A DNA stretch of 64,000 nucleotides from Hankyongella ginsenosidimutans (GTDB lineage: Bacteria; Pseudomonadota; Alphaproteobacteria; Sphingomonadales; Sphingomonadaceae), in assembly GCF_005144965.1 (NCBI RefSeq), contig NZ_CP039704.1, positions 2,464,001 to 2,528,000 of the forward strand, written 5' to 3'. Below the pieces are notes generated by a model. The model was not told the origin of the DNA. It worked only from the letters and a program-made list of their open reading frames with translations, and made no database searches. A program made the position numbers and the translations under genes. Of this stretch, positions 62,353-64,000 are shown piece after piece; the stretch's first letter is position 1; every line of letters begins with the position of its first letter.

Positions 62353-63002
62353 ATGAAACAGTATTTTGCTGCATTCACGGCACTGGCAACTTTAGCCTTG
62401 GCGGGCGCAGCACATGCAGAAGCTGGTGACTTCCAGATTCGCCTGCGTGCTATTGGCGTATTGCCGACGGAAAGCGCCGGCGGCATCAATCCCGCACTAC
62501 CAACTGCATCGGTGGGCGTTGACAATGCTTATACTGGCGAAGTGGATTTCACCTACTTTTCACCAAGCATATCGGTGCCGAACTCATTCTGGCGACGTCG
62601 AACCATGATGTTACCGGACGCGGCGCGAGCGGGATCGGCAAAATCATTGACGCCCGCGTGCTGCCGCCGACGCTGACGGTGCAGTATCATTTCAATCCAG
62701 ATGGCAAGTTCCGCCCTTATCTCGGGGCCGGCGTGAACTACAGTGTCTTCTATGGCGTGGATGCGACCCAGACGCTGGTCGACGCCATCGGCCCGGTCGA
62801 TGTCAGCGCCGATTCCTCGCTGGGCTGGGCGGTTCAGGGCGGCATCGACTACGCGATCGACAAACACTGGTTTGTGAACGTCGATCTGAAGTACGTCAGC
62901 CTCGACACACGTGTAACCCTGCACCAGGGTGCAACCCGCAACAGCGTCAATGTCGACCTCGACCCACTGATCGTGGGCGTGGGTGTCGGCTACCGCTTCT
63001 GA
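62353..63002 (+). CDS. ompW: OmpW family outer-membrane protein, compensating frameshifts
   Basis: Small eight-stranded barrel. Signal peptide MKQYFAAFTALATLALAGAA, cleavage after AHA. FQIRLRAIGVLPTESAG is the first strand, then (breaks near 62570 and 62670) FTKHIGAELILATSNHDVTG and LPPTLTVQYHFNPDGKFRPY, GAGVNYSVFY, the strand NVDLKYVSLDTRV and the terminal VGVGVGYRF ending in Phe. About 216 aa. In E. coli ompW is FNR-regulated, which agrees with the upstream site. Confidence 0.92.
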
Positions 63003-63119
63003 GCCCCGGGAGCCGACGGGGCGCAGAGTCGCCATTATGGAATGACCGCGACCCGTCGGCATCCTTGTCTTGCAGTTCGGTTGTCACTGTCCTAGTTCCC
63101 CGGTAACAATAGGGGCTGA

Positions 63120-63868
63120 ATGGACGGGCTGATTACGCTGTTTTCCGATCCGGGCGCATGGGTTGCGCTGGCGACATTGATCGCCCTCGAGGTGGTGCTC
63201 GGGATCGACAACCTCATCTTCATTTCCATTCTGACCAACAAGCTGCCGGAGGATATCCGGCCGCGCGCGCCCGCATCGGGATCGGACTGGCGTTGATCCT
63301 GCGGCTGGCACTGCTGAGCCTGGTCGCCTTCATCGCGCTCCTGACCGAGCCGGTCATCACGCTGTTCGGGCAGGGTTTTTCCTGGCGTGATCTCATCCTC
63401 ATCGCCGGCGGCCTGTTCCTGGTCTGGAAAGCGACGAAGGAAATCCATCACAACGTCGACCCCGTGCCGTCGCACGATGTTTTCGACACCAGCCAGGCCG
63501 GGCGCAGCTTCGCGGCGATCATCGGCCAGATCATCGCCATCGACCTGGTGTTTTCGCTCGACAGCATTATCACCGCTGTCGGCCTGACCCACCATGTGCC
63601 GATCATGGTGATTGCGGTGCTGGTCGCGGTCTCGGTGATGCTGCTGGCGTCAGGGCCGCTTGCCGACTTCGTCGCGAAAAATCCGACAGTGGTGATGCTG
63701 GCGCTGAGCTTCCTGCTGATGATCGGCATGACCCTGATCGCGGAAGGCTTCCAGGTGCATGTGGAGAAGGGCTTCGTCTATGCGGCGATGGCGTTCTCGT
63801 GCTTCGTCGAGTTCCTGAACATCCTGGCGCGCAAGAACCGCGAGCGAAAGGCCGCACCCAACGATTAG
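63120..63868 (+). CDS. TerC/YkoY family integral membrane protein, one frameshift
   Basis: Seven-helix membrane protein of the TerC/Alx family, linked to metal (often manganese) homeostasis. [20 protein letters not shown] at about residues 22-41 and [16 protein letters not shown] at about 140 are the paired family motifs. The frame breaks near 63275. The C-terminal helix [20 protein letters not shown] is followed by a short tail. About 249 aa. The TAG stop (63866-63868) is the first three bases of a palindromic repeat. Confidence 0.9.
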
Positions 63869-63913
63869 AGCGATTTCCAAGCAGATGAACTCATCTGCTG
63901 GTTAAGAAATCGC
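63866..63913. repeat. TAGAGCGATTTC palindromic repeat, copy 2
   Basis: GCGATTTC pairs with GAAATCGC (63906-63913); the inner arms AGCAGATGA and TCATCTGCT flank AC. It is the same layout as 59993-60044 with a different inner stem, and again begins with the stop codon of the adjacent gene. Confidence 0.6.
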
Positions 63914-63928
63914 GGCAAAACAAAAACA

Positions 63929-63969
63929 TAGAGCGGCGATCTGATTGCGTCAGATCGAAAGCCGCTCTA
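63929..63969. repeat. Second palindrome after terC
   Basis: Outer arms TAGAGCGGC and GCCGCTCTA, inner arms GATCTGA and TCAGATC with a 5-nt loop. It is closely related in design to the TAGAGCG element just before it. It may help terminate terC; the remaining bases to 64000 show no feature I can name. Confidence 0.55.
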
Positions 63970-64000
63970 GGGCGCGCCCGTCACATCATCGTCGAGGAGA

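Overview
The window is about 64 kb of GC-rich chromosome from an alphaproteobacterium. Class-level markers are the FlbT/FlaF flagellin regulators, flagellin promoters of the sigma-54 type preceded by FlbD-like (ftr) palindromes, the block DUF2066-hdaA-ppk-ppx beside rnd and aspS, an FNR of the Cx2Cx7C type, and the lptD-surA-pdxA-rsmA operon. Order and genus cannot be fixed from the sequence alone. The content is mostly core housekeeping; I see no prophage, CRISPR array, transposase, rRNA or convincing tRNA.

Layout. 1-4.3 kb: a DnaJ/CbpA-type chaperone (cut by the left edge), pdxH, a cation-diffusion transporter, a PhzF-like enzyme and an M48 protease. 4.3-8.7 kb, minus strand: uvrC, DUF1275, pgsA, GNAT, moaD, moaE. 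8.7-12.4 kb: an AT-rich spacer with a DnaA-box-like palindrome, a lipoprotein-SDR pair, a DUF2336-like gene and a spacer with strong hairpins. 12.4-16.3 kb: a TonB energising operon (tonB, exbB, two exbD, TPR protein). 16.3-24.5 kb: a flagellin island with five flagellins, flaG, flbT and flaF. 24.5-28.8 kb: agmatine deiminase and N-carbamoylputrescine amidase (agmatine to putrescine), a type 5 uracil-DNA glycosylase, folK, a GST and a flavin reductase. 28.9-33.6 kb: ppx/gppA, rlmE, guaB, rsmB. 33.6-39.4 kb: a TPR lipoprotein-like gene facing the operon lptD-surA-pdxA-rsmA. 39.6-43.8 kb: pepA-holC-ndk and purM-purN. 44-53 kb: DUF2066-hdaA-ppk-ppx, rnd, aspS. 53-59.8 kb: small ORFs, GNAT, a mini chemoreceptor domain, and a DevBCA-like ABC exporter with a NodT-type outer-membrane factor and a divergent TetR. 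60-63 kb: an oxygen-response group (FNR regulator, hemN, ompW) with FNR-box-like sites. The window ends with a TerC-family membrane protein.

Sequence quality. Roughly two thirds of the genes, including essential ones (aspS, guaB, lptD, purM, rsmA), are broken by single-base shifts, mostly at short homopolymers. Restoring one base rejoins normal full-length proteins, so I treat these as sequencing or assembly errors and annotate each gene over its full span, noting where the frame breaks.

Most interesting points: a flagellin with an inserted VCBS adhesin-type domain; a leader hairpin conserved before three flagellin genes (possible FlbT target); a 167-bp double-hairpin element present in two divergent promoter regions 7.2 kb apart; palindromic repeats whose edge supplies the stop codon of the neighbouring gene; a near-perfect 24-bp palindrome just before the tonB ribosome-binding site; and three small membrane or secreted ORFs.
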